Positions 15,991 to 26,219 of a stretch of 64,000 nucleotides of DNA are shown piece after piece. The notes under the pieces are model-generated. The model saw only the letters and a program-made list of their open reading frames with translations, did not search any database and was not told the origin of the DNA. Made by a program: the position numbers and the translations under genes. Source of the DNA: Deltaproteobacteria bacterium (GTDB lineage Bacteria > JAGRBM01 > JAHCIT01); the NCBI GenBank assembly GCA_026129095.1, contig JAHCIT010000007.1, positions 1-64,000 on the forward strand, read 5' to 3'. Every line of letters starts with the position of its first letter. The stretch's first letter is position 1.

Positions 15991-18384
15991 ATGCCATCGA
16001 TGGCTGGCACCGCTTCCCCCACCCCTCCGGTCACTGCCGGCGAACGGCTAATCCTGCTCCTTGCCGGGTTTGCAGCCATCAACTGGATGGCGTTCGGCCG
16101 CATCTACCTCGGCGAAGACGCCCTGTATTTCCGGGACGCCCTCATCAACCACATTCCGTACAAATCATGGTTCCTTCAGCGGATACTGGCTGGCGAACTG
16201 CCGCTCTGGAGCGAGAACATCCGCAGCGGCATACCCTATCTCGCCGATCCGGTTCAGGGATTTTTCTATCCGGGGCAGATCCCGCTGCTGTTTTCCGGCG
16301 GACTGCACCCGGTTCACGCCTACGGAATTCTCGCGGGCTTCCAGTTTCTCATCGCCCACGCAGGGTATCATCACCTCACCCGGACCCTCGGCGCGGGCCA
16401 TTTCAGCGCTTTCACCGGCTCGGCGCTGCTTGCGTACGGACCGATTGCCCTTGAGCTCACCTCGGTAATCCAGTTCCTGTCGATGTTCGCGATCACCGGC
16501 TGGCTGTGTGCCGCCCTTGTGCGGCTGCTCCGGAATCCGGGGCGGCTGGCAACTATCAGGCTGGCCCTGTGGACCGCCATCGCCGTCACGACCGGCGACC
16601 TGCAGGGGGTTTACCTGTTTGGACTGGTCACCATTACCGCCGCCCGCCCCTGGCGGCGGGCCCAGTGGCGAACTATCGCCAGTGTTTCGGCCGCTCTGGC
16701 AGCCGGCATCTTCCTTTCCGCCTGTGCGATCCTTCCCGGCCTTGAACTGTCGGCCCACTCCTACCGGCGTTTTGAAAACACCGAAGACCTTGCCCTTCGC
16801 TGGTCATGGAATCCACGTCGCGTGATCGAGTGGGCTGCTCCCGGGCTGTTCGATCCTCCGGCCGAGATACCGGTTCCGTTTGGCAAGCTGGAAACCGGCC
16901 CCGGAAGCGGCCACCAGAAATACTGGTTCCCAAGGGGAAGCCCCGGCCTCCTGTTTACAGCACTGATCCCGCTCGCCCTCGCCGCTCTCCGGAGGCGAAA
17001 GGAAATTCTGCCACTTACAGGAATGACCCTGCTTTTTCTCATCGCTGCCGCGGGAACCCACACGGGGCTTTATCAACTGCTTCGTACGATACTTCCTGGA
17101 TGGGACCAGTTCCGCTTCCCCGAGCGGCTTCTTCTCCCGGCTTTCATCTCGCTTGCCGTTGCAGGAATCCTCGCGCTCGACCAGTTGATTGAGCGGCAGA
17201 AATCGGATGAACCGGATGGCGGCTGGATACCCCCGCAATGGGTTCTCGCCGGGCCGCTCTTGCTGACGGCCGCCGCCCTGTGGGGAGCGGTCAACACCCG
17301 CGGTGCTCTGGCGATGGTTACAGGCATCAATGCCAACGGCGTCTGGGCTGGCTGGGCCTCGGACTGTTTCCGGCTGGCCCTTGCTCCCGTCGTATTGTGC
17401 CTGGCCGGGCTCACCCTCTGGCGGAACGTAAGGTGGGCGCGGGGGCTCCTGGCCGGAGCCGTGGCGGTTGAACTGCTCGTCATCTCGCTCCCCGGCCTTA
17501 AAACCGTCCCGCTGTCCACTTTCCGCGCCGAACCGGAACTGGTCCGTGCCATCCGTGAAATCCATGCCGCTGGCGCAACTCCCAGCCTCGCGCCCCAGAT
17601 CCATGTCCAGCTTCCACCTCCGCCCGGCAATGGGGCATTCGAGGAAAACACGGCCCGTCACCAGTGGGAAACTCTTGCGCACAACATCGCCCTCGCCTTC
17701 GGCCTGAACAACCCGGAGGGCTACAACTCCTCCGCCCCCGCCGACCGGGAGATGGCAAACCGTCAGGTGCCCGCCCCGGTGATGGCCAGAATCCTCGCCC
17801 TTGATTTCGCTGTGCTCCCGCAGGCGGTTTCGCCGGGAAGCGGCTGGACCTGCGGGACTCTCCTTGCCCGTCTCGATGCCCATATCTGCCGCCCCAATGC
17901 CCCGCCGGGAGCCGTCCGAGCTCCGCCCCGCTGGGTATTCGAATCAGACCCGGACAAGCTCCGCGAGCGGATGCAGGAGCCCGGATGGAACCCTGCCTCG
18001 CTGGAGTTCATCGGCCGTTTTTCCGGGCCATGGAAAGACGCGCCGCCTGTTCCTTCGGGAGAAAGTGGCGAAACGGCTATCCGGGTCATTTCCTGGACAC
18101 CCGAACGGCGGGTGATCGAAGTCGAACGGGAAAAGGAAGGCCCCACTGTCTTCCGCGACAACTTCTTCCCCGGCTGGAAAGCATTTACCGGGGGGCGGGA
18201 AATATCCGTCATCCCGGCCAACGGATTCCAGATCGCTGTCTGGACGCCAGCCGGAAAAAACACCATCGAACTCGTGTACCAGCCCCGAAGTGTTGCCGCC
18301 GGCGCTGTCGTAAGTATCGTCACCGCCCTTGGACTTCTGGTCTGGGCAGCCGCCGGGCATCGGCGGAAGGAAATCACCGCCTGA
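15991..18384 (+). CDS. YfhO-family membrane protein
   Basis: The 797-residue polytopic protein has about a dozen hydrophobic helices over residues ~15-490. Then comes a long soluble domain and a final helix near 770-790. Family marks are the loop WSENIRSGIPYLADPVQGFFYPGQI (around 65-95) and the C-terminal DNFFPGWKAFTGGREISV segment. YfhO-like proteins are GT-C-fold relatives, probably moving sugars onto envelope lipids or teichoic acids. Function here is only inferred. An Shine-Dalgarno-like GGAG lies about 10 nt before the ATG. It is transcribed divergently from the methyltransferase gene. Confidence 0.75.
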   Translation: MPSMAGTASPTPPVTAGERLILLLAGFAAINWMAFGRIYLGEDALYFRDALINHIPYKSWFLQRILAGELPLWSENIRSGIPYLADPVQGFFYPGQIPLLFSGGLHPVHAYGILAGFQFLIAHAGYHHLTRTLGAGHFSAFTGSALLAYGPIALELTSVIQFLSMFAITGWLCAALVRLLRNPGRLATIRLALWTAIAVTTGDLQGVYLFGLVTITAARPWRRAQWRTIASVSAALAAGIFLSACAILPGLELSAHSYRRFENTEDLALRWSWNPRRVIEWAAPGLFDPPAEIPVPFGKLETGPGSGHQKYWFPRGSPGLLFTALIPLALAALRRRKEILPLTGMTLLFLIAAAGTHTGLYQLLRTILPGWDQFRFPERLLLPAFISLAVAGILALDQLIERQKSDEPDGGWIPPQWVLAGPLLLTAAALWGAVNTRGALAMVTGINANGVWAGWASDCFRLALAPVVLCLAGLTLWRNVRWARGLLAGAVAVELLVISLPGLKTVPLSTFRAEPELVRAIREIHAAGATPSLAPQIHVQLPPPPGNGAFEENTARHQWETLAHNIALAFGLNNPEGYNSSAPADREMANRQVPAPVMARILALDFAVLPQAVSPGSGWTCGTLLARLDAHICRPNAPPGAVRAPPRWVFESDPDKLRERMQEPGWNPASLEFIGRFSGPWKDAPPVPSGESGETAIRVISWTPERRVIEVEREKEGPTVFRDNFFPGWKAFTGGREISVIPANGFQIAVWTPAGKNTIELVYQPRSVAAGAVVSIVTALGLLVWAAAGHRRKEITA

Positions 18385-18629
18385 CCGAAGGTTGTGCAGG
18401 CTCCGATCGAGACGAAGGCGGCAAACTACAATGACCAAGGTGGAAACCTCCAGCTGCATGCGCCACAATATCCAGAAACCGGATACTACCAGCGAGAGAT
18501 GAAAATTCGCCGACGTTTCAGGGTTACTTCGTCTCTGGATACTCGCTGCGCTATATCACATCTTGTGTTATTCACTCCACGACGTGAAGAGGACATTGGT
18601 TTGACGATAATCCCACTGGAGGCAGAGGT

Positions 18630-19574
18630 ATGAGTGAGGATAGAAATGAGCGGATAACCCATCAAAAACCAGATCCCCGAGCTGGCCTCCGGTCGCTACT
18701 CATTGCAATCGATTTCACGGCCGCATCTGATCGAATTATTGGTAGGCTTACGCGGCTACCTCTCGCAGAGGATGCGACCATTACGCTGGCACATGTCGTT
18801 CCGGTGGGCTTGCATCCGGGTGAACAGCACAATGCCGAACTTGACGCAAGGAAAGCCCTATCGGATGAGGTACGACACATCGCCGAGTTACTACCGAAGT
18901 CCATTCGAATCCGGTCAGTCATAAAAACCGGCAATGCAGCATACGAAATCACGCAGATCGCGAAGCGGCAGGCAGCCGACCTGATTGTCATGGGGCGCAG
19001 TAGCGGACGTGTCCTTAGAGACACGTTCTTAGGATCGACGGCGGAACGGGTTATCAGAACAGGAAAACTCCCGGTGCTGACGGTACGGTTGGCCCCCCGT
19101 ACGGCTTACCGGAGACCAGCAATTGCAGTCGATCTCGACGAGACTTTACCCGGTATTTTTACGTGGCTACTGCGAATCCTGCCACCGCCACGCCCACCGG
19201 TCGAAGTCATTCATGCCCTTAATTCTCCGTACGAAAGCCTGGCGTACTCCCGCCTTCCCGACGAAGCAGTCACTGCACGCCGTATCCAGCTGCGACAGAG
19301 TGCCCTGCGCAAACTTGAAAGCACATTAGCTACCGCCATTACCAAGAAAGGGATTCCGGCGAAAGATGTACCGTGGCGGTTCCATGTCCAGTATGGTTCT
19401 CCAAGGACCGTAGTCACGAAGGCTATCAAGCACTGCAACACGGATATCCTCGTACTGGGTACGCACGGCTATTCAGGTCTCGCACATCTATTCATCGGTT
19501 CCATCGCCGGCAACCTTCTGCGGGAAGCAGGTTGCGATGTGCTGGTCGTACCACCTGGTTCCGAGTCAGCCTGA
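18630..19574 (+). CDS. tandem-domain universal stress protein
   Basis: The 314-residue product contains two Usp domains, ~18-155 and ~160-312. Each ends in an ATP-binding-type motif: GRSSGRVLRDTFLGSTAE in the first and GTHGYSGLAHLFIGSIA in the second (G-x2-G then ~9 residues and GS). Such proteins help cells endure starvation, redox or membrane stress. GGAGG stands 8-12 nt before the ATG. The stop overlaps the next gene's ATG by 1 bp, so it is co-translated with a cation antiporter. Codon choice is more AT-tolerant than in flanking genes, suggesting transfer. Confidence 0.88.
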   Translation: MSEDRNERITHQKPDPRAGLRSLLIAIDFTAASDRIIGRLTRLPLAEDATITLAHVVPVGLHPGEQHNAELDARKALSDEVRHIAELLPKSIRIRSVIKTGNAAYEITQIAKRQAADLIVMGRSSGRVLRDTFLGSTAERVIRTGKLPVLTVRLAPRTAYRRPAIAVDLDETLPGIFTWLLRILPPPRPPVEVIHALNSPYESLAYSRLPDEAVTARRIQLRQSALRKLESTLATAITKKGIPAKDVPWRFHVQYGSPRTVVTKAIKHCNTDILVLGTHGYSGLAHLFIGSIAGNLLREAGCDVLVVPPGSESA

Positions 19575-21241
19575 TGGAGTACGGCGGACTTATCGTTCAT
19601 CTTGTCACTGCCCTCGGCGCAGCGCTTCTTGGTGCGGCACTGGCATTGCGCCTTCGCCAGCCGCTCATCCTCGGCTACATTGTAGCAGGGATCGCAATCG
19701 GCCCTTTCACTCCGGGCTTTATTATGAAGACCGAAGCGATCGCCGAACTTGCCGAGATTGGCATTGTCTTCCTGATGTTCGTCATTGGCGTGCAGCTCTC
19801 CCTGCGTGAGCTAGTCCAGGCCAGCAGGATTGCCGTCATTGGCGGTCTTGCTCAGGTCATCACCATGATCGGACTTGGGTATCTGGTGGGGCTGGCTCTG
19901 GGCTGGAGCGATATCCAGGCGTATGCCTTTGGTGCAGTCATATCGAATTCTTCCAGTACCGTGCTCGGAAAGATTCTTTCCGATAGGGGTGAAATCGAAA
20001 GTCGCCATGCCCGTCTCGGGCTGGCATGGTCGTCCGTACAGGACATCTCCAGCGTTCTCCTCGTGGCGGTCCTTGCCTTCGCGTCTCCCAGTGCCCAGAA
20101 AATGGGGTTTCTGCTTGGCAAGACAGCCGTTTTCTTTTTTGTCGTTGTGCCACTGTCCTTCTGGGTACTGCCATGGATATTGCGCCGTGCGTCTGCATCC
20201 CGTAGCCGCGAATTCTTTGCACTCGCCGTCATTACGCTGGCACTCGCGATGGCGGGTGGAGCCGCACTTCTCGGAGTCTCACTCGCCCTCGGAGCATTTC
20301 TTACGGGTGTGGTTGTCGGTGAATCAGATCTCGCCCATCGTATCCTGGGTGACGCGACACCAATTCGGGATGTTTTTTCCGGAATCTTTTTCGTTTCGAT
20401 CGGGATGCTGCTTGATCCCCATTTCCTGATCGATTCGCTGGCTCTTGTTCTTCTTACCGTCATAATGATCGTCGTCGTCAAGGGTGGTGTAACCGTTCTG
20501 ATTGCACGGTGGATGGGATGTTCCCTGCGGCTGTCGGTACTAGTCGGTGCCAGTCTCGCGCAGTCGGCAGAATTTTCTTTTCTGCTTGCGCGCATCGGGC
20601 TGGAAGAAGGCGCACTTACCACACCCATCTTCAACCTACTCCTGAGTGCAACCGTGATCACCATCCTGCTGTCACCGCTCGTCAATAGTGCGGCGCCAGC
20701 ACTGTTGAGACACATCCTGGCCAGACGGCCGGCGAGCGCGGACGATCAGCCTGTTCCACCCTTGGCTCCTTATGTAAATCACGCGATCGTTTGCGGGTAC
20801 GGCCGTGTTGGCAGCATTGTCTGCTCGCTTCTCGAGAGGCACAAGAAGCCATTCGTGGTCATCGAAGAGGACTTGAGGATTGTCGAGTCCTTACGAGCAC
20901 GGGGTACCAATGTGTTGTTAGGGGATGCTGGACTACCTGCGGTGCTTGATCACGCATATCTCCGTTCGGCCAGACTCCTTGTTCTCTGTATGCCGGAGAG
21001 AATGGCTGCCCGCCGGGCCCTTGAGCACGCACGCGTGACGAGTGAGGCCATCGTCGTGCTTGCGCGATCCCATAGCTACGAGGACCGCCGTTATCTTCAG
21101 GAAAAGGGGGCCAAGGAAGCCGTTATCGGAGAGCTTGAGCTGGCGTTTGAGCTTGGCCGTGCAGCTCTTGAACATTTCGAAATAGCTGGCGAAGCAATCG
21201 AAAACAGCATTGACGATGCCCGCCGCAGCGTGGACTCGTAA
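19574..21241 (+). CDS. CPA2 monovalent cation:proton antiporter with RCK domain (YbaL/KefB-like)
   Basis: The 555-residue protein has an Na/H-exchanger-type membrane domain with about 12 helices (~5-395). Characteristic segments are GYIVAGIAIGPFTPGF, GIVFLMFVIGVQLSLRE and the discontinuous-helix region SNSSSTVLGKIL. A cytoplasmic TrkA-N (RCK) domain follows, with nucleotide motif IVCGYGRVGS near 416-425. It should export K+ or Na+ in exchange for protons, gated by nucleotide or redox state. The ATG at 19574 overlaps the stress-protein stop, which suggests the Usp protein may regulate it. Confidence 0.88.
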   Translation: MEYGGLIVHLVTALGAALLGAALALRLRQPLILGYIVAGIAIGPFTPGFIMKTEAIAELAEIGIVFLMFVIGVQLSLRELVQASRIAVIGGLAQVITMIGLGYLVGLALGWSDIQAYAFGAVISNSSSTVLGKILSDRGEIESRHARLGLAWSSVQDISSVLLVAVLAFASPSAQKMGFLLGKTAVFFFVVVPLSFWVLPWILRRASASRSREFFALAVITLALAMAGGAALLGVSLALGAFLTGVVVGESDLAHRILGDATPIRDVFSGIFFVSIGMLLDPHFLIDSLALVLLTVIMIVVVKGGVTVLIARWMGCSLRLSVLVGASLAQSAEFSFLLARIGLEEGALTTPIFNLLLSATVITILLSPLVNSAAPALLRHILARRPASADDQPVPPLAPYVNHAIVCGYGRVGSIVCSLLERHKKPFVVIEEDLRIVESLRARGTNVLLGDAGLPAVLDHAYLRSARLLVLCMPERMAARRALEHARVTSEAIVVLARSHSYEDRRYLQEKGAKEAVIGELELAFELGRAALEHFEIAGEAIENSIDDARRSVDS

Positions 21242-21309
21242 ACAATTAGGCGTCTGGACAATTGAAGGGTTCTTTTCTGGACCTGGAAGAAGACGCCGGA
21301 CGCAGCGAC

Positions 21310-21975
21310 CTAGCCCTTCAGCATCTTGTAGAGGAAATAGAGTGCGACCATCGCCGCGCCGCCGCCCCAGACGATCCGGTTGAAGTGGCGGTCCATGATC
21401 GTCTGGACCTTTTCGCCGAACCAGTAGGTGATCCCGCCCAAGATGAAATACCGCGCCCCGCGGGAGGCCAGTGAGGCGAGGAAAAACACCGGCAGGTTCA
21501 TCTGGACCACGCCGGAAGCGATCGTGAATACCTTGTACGGGATCGGCGTGAACCCGGCGAGCAACACGATCACCGCCCCGTTTTCGTTGTACATTCCGCT
21601 CACCCGCTCGAACAGCTCCGGCGTGAACCCCGGTATACGGAAGAAGTAGCCGCTCAGGGCGTCCCAGAACCAGTAACCAAGGAAGTAGCCAAACACGCCG
21701 CCGAGCGCGCTCATCACCGTGCTCACCCCCGCATAGTAGAAAGACCGCTTCGGCTGCGCCGTGCCCATCGCCAGAATGAGCAGATCCGGCGGCACGAGGA
21801 AAAAACTCGACTCGGTGAACGCGGTCGCAGCCAGAACCGGCACCGCGTATTTCGTTCGCGACTGGGCGAGCGTCCAGTCGTACATCCGGCGGACAATGTT
21901 GGGCCGCTCGCCACCCCGCGTGGCGACATGCGCGGGACTGGAGCCGGACTCTGCCGGGATTTCGGGTAGCGTCAT
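21310..21975 (-). CDS. YqaA/DedA-type VTT-domain membrane protein
   Basis: The 221-residue inner membrane protein carries the VTT (SNARE-associated) fold: TAFTESSFFLVPPDLLILAMG near 50-70, the GYFLGYWFWDALSGYF stretch, and the conserved loop LAGFTPIPYKVFTIASGV near 135-152. Relatives move phospholipids or undecaprenyl phosphate across the membrane, and YqaA forms its own branch. The ATG at 21975 is one of several in-frame choices; a longer form would begin in the divergent promoter region. It is a single gene. Confidence 0.82.
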   Translation of the reverse strand: MTLPEIPAESGSSPAHVATRGGERPNIVRRMYDWTLAQSRTKYAVPVLAATAFTESSFFLVPPDLLILAMGTAQPKRSFYYAGVSTVMSALGGVFGYFLGYWFWDALSGYFFRIPGFTPELFERVSGMYNENGAVIVLLAGFTPIPYKVFTIASGVVQMNLPVFFLASLASRGARYFILGGITYWFGEKVQTIMDRHFNRIVWGGGAAMVALYFLYKMLKG

Positions 21976-22060
21976 GGGACCGGTGGTATAGCCGGTGGGC
22001 AGGTAACGGGGGAAGAGGCGCTTCCCCCTTCGCTTCCTCACCGGCTAGGATCGGCGCGCC

Positions 22061-23005
22061 ATGAACGCACCGCGCGATCCCGATGCCATTTCAACCACCA
22101 GCGGCGAGGCCCACTATCTTTTCGAAGACCTGACCGAGCACGGCGCGGTCAAGCTGGACTCGCTGCTCCGTATCTGTGCGCCCGTGCACTGGCCGCTGTT
22201 CCAGAAGTCCCTGTTCAGCGCCGACTACCGTGCCCGGACCGGCATGGCGGGGATTATCTATTTCATGGAGCTGGAGGCGAGCGACCGGCGGGCCGCCATG
22301 CCGCGCTCGGCGCCGGCCACGGTGGATGTCACGATGACTCTCGGCCGCTCGGCGGGCGACGACCCGCGCATCATCAGCCGGGGCGAGATGGTGCTCACCT
22401 GCGCGGGCGCCACCGGACGGTTCGATCCGCGCCCAGATATCCGGAATCCCGTCACCGCCGGCCGCATGCGGCTCGACCATGTGCTGACGCGCATTACCGC
22501 CCCTCCCGACCAGCGGCGGGTAAGGGAACTGCCTCCAGACCTTGGATTCACCAGGAATCTTCCCGATCGCATCCTGCCGTTCCATACGGCCGAGGAGATT
22601 CTCCGCCCACCGGAGCCGTTCTCGTTGAAAGGCAGCGAATACCGGGATCTCCGGGCGAAGTTCTGGGCCTACAACCGCACCGATCCGAACGAGCATGTGC
22701 ATGCGATGGATTACATCCGTGCCGCCGAAGACCTCGCCACAGACGCGCTGGCCCTGGAAGGCGAGCCGCCGGAAAAATGGTTCTTCAGCCGGGCCTCAGT
22801 TCTCTACAAGCGGCCCATGTTTACCGGGAATGCCCATATCCGCGTGGCGCAGGTCTGGCGGACACCGGCAAAAGAACCGGGCGTCTCGGCCGTGACGCTC
22901 GCGTTTTTCCCGCTGAAAGCCGCCCGCGATCTCGCGTCCCACGATCCCGGCAAGCCGTCCGTCTGTGTCCGGCTCGTCACCATGCCGAAGCAACCGGCGG
23001 CCTGA
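22061..23005 (+). CDS. putative double hot-dog-fold protein, possible acyl thioesterase
   Basis: No family is certain for this 314-residue protein. Two regions look like hot-dog domains. The first has a long central helix around VKLDSLLRICAPVHWPLFQ; the second contains DPNEHVHAMDYIRAAEDLA (about 208-226), which resembles the 'HvN...Y' helix of 4HBT and FAT thioesterases. It then has a strand pair FSRASVLYKRPMFTG. A double hot-dog acyl-CoA or acyl-ACP thioesterase is therefore a fair guess. It is divergent from yqaA and ends 4 bp before a convergent response regulator gene. Confidence 0.45.
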   Translation: MNAPRDPDAISTTSGEAHYLFEDLTEHGAVKLDSLLRICAPVHWPLFQKSLFSADYRARTGMAGIIYFMELEASDRRAAMPRSAPATVDVTMTLGRSAGDDPRIISRGEMVLTCAGATGRFDPRPDIRNPVTAGRMRLDHVLTRITAPPDQRRVRELPPDLGFTRNLPDRILPFHTAEEILRPPEPFSLKGSEYRDLRAKFWAYNRTDPNEHVHAMDYIRAAEDLATDALALEGEPPEKWFFSRASVLYKRPMFTGNAHIRVAQVWRTPAKEPGVSAVTLAFFPLKAARDLASHDPGKPSVCVRLVTMPKQPAA

Positions 23006-23008
23006 CCG

Positions 23009-23377
23009 CTATTTCATCGCCAGGACGTGTTTGAAAGCGACGACAAAGCCATCGAGCGTGGATGGCTTCTGGAGGAACACCGCACAGGGGATCCGCGAGA
23101 TATCCCGCTTGAGATCAAGTGCGCTGTAGAACAGCACTGGCGTCCGCTTGCCCCAGTCGCTCTTGCGGATTTCCTCAAGATAACGCCATCCGTCCAGCTT
23201 GGGCATCATGTGATCGAGCACAACTGCATCGGGGCGCCACTCGGCCGCCTTTGTCCGCGCATCTACTCCGTCGATGGCCGTATGCACTTCGGCGTCCGGA
23301 ACGGCACGCTTGACCGCCATCTCCGCGAACCGCCGGGCCGAACTGTCATCATCCACCACCAGTACTTTCAGAGCCAT
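23009..23377 (-). CDS. stand-alone CheY-like response regulator receiver
   Basis: The 122-residue single-domain receiver has the acidic pocket VVDDD (7-11), phospho-acceptor Asp in VVLDHMMPKLDG (near 55), Ser in the switch position (FYSA) and Lys in QKPS. There is no output domain, so it must act through protein contacts, as CheY or a phosphorelay intermediate does. No histidine kinase is encoded nearby. The gene lies upstream of, and on the same strand as, mscS but 94 bp separates mscS from its end. Confidence 0.88.
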   Translation of the reverse strand: MALKVLVVDDDSSARRFAEMAVKRAVPDAEVHTAIDGVDARTKAAEWRPDAVVLDHMMPKLDGWRYLEEIRKSDWGKRTPVLFYSALDLKRDISRIPCAVFLQKPSTLDGFVVAFKHVLAMK

Positions 23378-23470
23378 GCCGGAAGTCTAGTCATCATCCG
23401 TGTCACGAACAGGGGAACCGCCCGGAAAAAACCGTGTGCCGGTTTGAAACGGCCTGCCTCCAGCCCCGCG

Positions 23471-24532
23471 TCAGGATGCCGCCACAGGTTCCCTGTGTAC
23501 AAAAAGGGTCTGGGTCGGGAAGGCGAAGTCGATCCCCATCTCGCCGAACTTGCGGTAGAGCGCGAGATTGATCTGCTCCTGGATGTCGAGATAGATCTTC
23601 ATGTCCCGGTCGAGCACGTAGTAGACGGCCTCGAAGTCGAGCGAGAAGTTTCCGAACGCCTTGAAGTGGGCCCGGTCGAACCGCGTCCGGGGGATCGACT
23701 CGACGATCTGCTGGATCACCTTCGGGATCTCCGCGAGCTTGTCTGCCGGGGTCGAGTAGACCACGCGGACGCCAAACACGGCGCGCCGCTCCTGCATCCG
23801 CCGGTAGTTGTTGATACGGCTCCCCACAAGATCGGCGTTCGACATCACCACTTCCTGGCCCTGCAGGCTTTTGATGCGGGTCGTCTTGATACCGACCTGC
23901 ATGACCTCACCAGCAACATCGCCCACGACGATGAAATCGCCCACCTCGAACGGCTTGTCGAGCAGGATCGTGATCGAGCAGAAGATGTCACCCAGGATGT
24001 TCTGAAGGGCGAGTGCGACGGCGACACCGCCCACACCAAGACCCGCCACCAGCGCCGTGATATTGATGCCGAGGTTGTCGAGCGTCAGCAACAGGACGAT
24101 CGACCACAGAACGATCCGGCCGATAACGCCAAGCACGCGGAATCCCGTGGCGCTCGTCCCGCCTGCCAGCGGCCGCCGGGACTTGGCGACCACCCAGTGC
24201 CGGATCACCATGCTGCCCCACAATCCGACCTGCAGGAACATGAGCAGCGTGGCCGCCGTCGTGACGATCTGCCCCACACGGTCCGGAACTGCTGTCGTCC
24301 GGATTGCCACGAAGGCGGAAAAGACCAGCAGGAACCAGTGCCGGGTGTCCAGCACGAGGTCGGCGACAAGATCGTCCCACTCGGTGTCGGTGTTCTGGGC
24401 CAGCCCCTTCAGGCGGCTGCCCACCATCTTGCGGGCGAACTCCAGAACGCTGAACAGAACCACCCATACCGGGACGGTCACCGCGAGGTAGTCGTGCTGG
24501 GTGCCGGGAAGCAGGTCTTTCAGGAAATCCAT
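23471..24532 (-). CDS. MscS-family mechanosensitive ion channel
   Basis: The 353-residue protein has about four N-terminal helices, then the pore helix LVAGLGVGGVAVALALQNILGDIFCSI (around 163-189) with the Gly/Ala pattern of MscS TM3. The beta domain motif PFEVGDFIVVGDVAGEVMQVGIKTTRI follows. It opens on membrane tension to release solutes during hypo-osmotic shock. A strong GGAGG precedes the ATG at 24532. It reads away from the msrP gene. Confidence 0.92.
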   Translation of the reverse strand: MDFLKDLLPGTQHDYLAVTVPVWVVLFSVLEFARKMVGSRLKGLAQNTDTEWDDLVADLVLDTRHWFLLVFSAFVAIRTTAVPDRVGQIVTTAATLLMFLQVGLWGSMVIRHWVVAKSRRPLAGGTSATGFRVLGVIGRIVLWSIVLLLTLDNLGINITALVAGLGVGGVAVALALQNILGDIFCSITILLDKPFEVGDFIVVGDVAGEVMQVGIKTTRIKSLQGQEVVMSNADLVGSRINNYRRMQERRAVFGVRVVYSTPADKLAEIPKVIQQIVESIPRTRFDRAHFKAFGNFSLDFEAVYYVLDRDMKIYLDIQEQINLALYRKFGEMGIDFAFPTQTLFVHREPVAAS

Positions 24533-24681
24533 CGGTTATCCTCCAAGAATGCCGGGTGAATTGACCCTTACCCAAACAAGAGGCAACGGGCCCTGTCATG
24601 GACGTCCATTCTTATAGACAATACCTGTGAAGATGTCCGCAGTTTAAGGCCAGGCTCTCCCGGTATTAAGGAAACATCACG

Positions 24682-25620
<939 letters not shown>

Positions 25621-25622
25621 AC

Positions 25623-26216
25623 GTGTCCGCCCCTTCTCCCGCGTTCCAGAACCGGCTCCGCTGGTTTATTCATGCTGGCTCGCTTGCCCCACTCATATGG
25701 ACCGCCGCCGGCGCATTTGCCGGTTCGCTCGGCGCGAACCCCATTGAAACCATCACCCACCGGACCGGACAGTGCGCGCTCATTTGGCTCCTCCTGTCGC
25801 TGGCCGTGACACCAGCACGCCGGTTCCTCGACTTGCCGTGGCTGATGCGACTCAGGAAGTCTATCGGGCTGTGGGCCTTCGCATACGCTGCCCTGCACTT
25901 TTCCACCTACGTGGTGCTTGATCACTTCTTCGACATGGACCGGATAGTGAAGGATATCGTGAAGCGTCCATTTGTTACCGCAGGCACGGCAGCTCTTGTG
26001 CTGTTGGTACCGCTCGCCGTCACCTCAACCGCCAAGTGGATGCAACGCCTGGGGAAACAGTGGTCCCGGCTGCACCGGCTCACCTACCCGGCCGCGCTGC
26101 TCGGGGTCGTGCACTACTGGTGGCTGGTGAAGGCGGATATCCGCGGGCCGCTTGTCTATGCAGCGGCTCTGGCCCTGCTGCTCGGCCTCCGCATGCTGCC
26201 GCACAAGAACGCCTGA
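25623..26216 (+). CDS. msrQ: MsrQ, haem-binding membrane subunit of the MsrPQ system
   Basis: The 197-residue protein has five to six membrane helices with the conserved haem-ligand-type histidines, for instance HRTG near 46, YAALHFSTYV near 100 and HRLTYPAALLGVVHYWW near 150-166. It passes electrons from the quinone pool to MsrP. The GTG at 25623 gives the normal family length and starts 2 bp after the msrP stop. Longer in-frame starts lie inside msrP and are rejected. It ends 3 bp from a convergent hydrolase gene. Confidence 0.93.
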   Translation: MSAPSPAFQNRLRWFIHAGSLAPLIWTAAGAFAGSLGANPIETITHRTGQCALIWLLLSLAVTPARRFLDLPWLMRLRKSIGLWAFAYAALHFSTYVVLDHFFDMDRIVKDIVKRPFVTAGTAALVLLVPLAVTSTAKWMQRLGKQWSRLHRLTYPAALLGVVHYWWLVKADIRGPLVYAAALALLLGLRMLPHKNA

Positions 26217-26219
26217 CGG

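Noticed and set aside
18394-18633. A 79-residue plus-strand frame before the stress protein gene
   Set aside because: It begins with GTG without a ribosome site, overlaps the next start in another frame and shows no domain.
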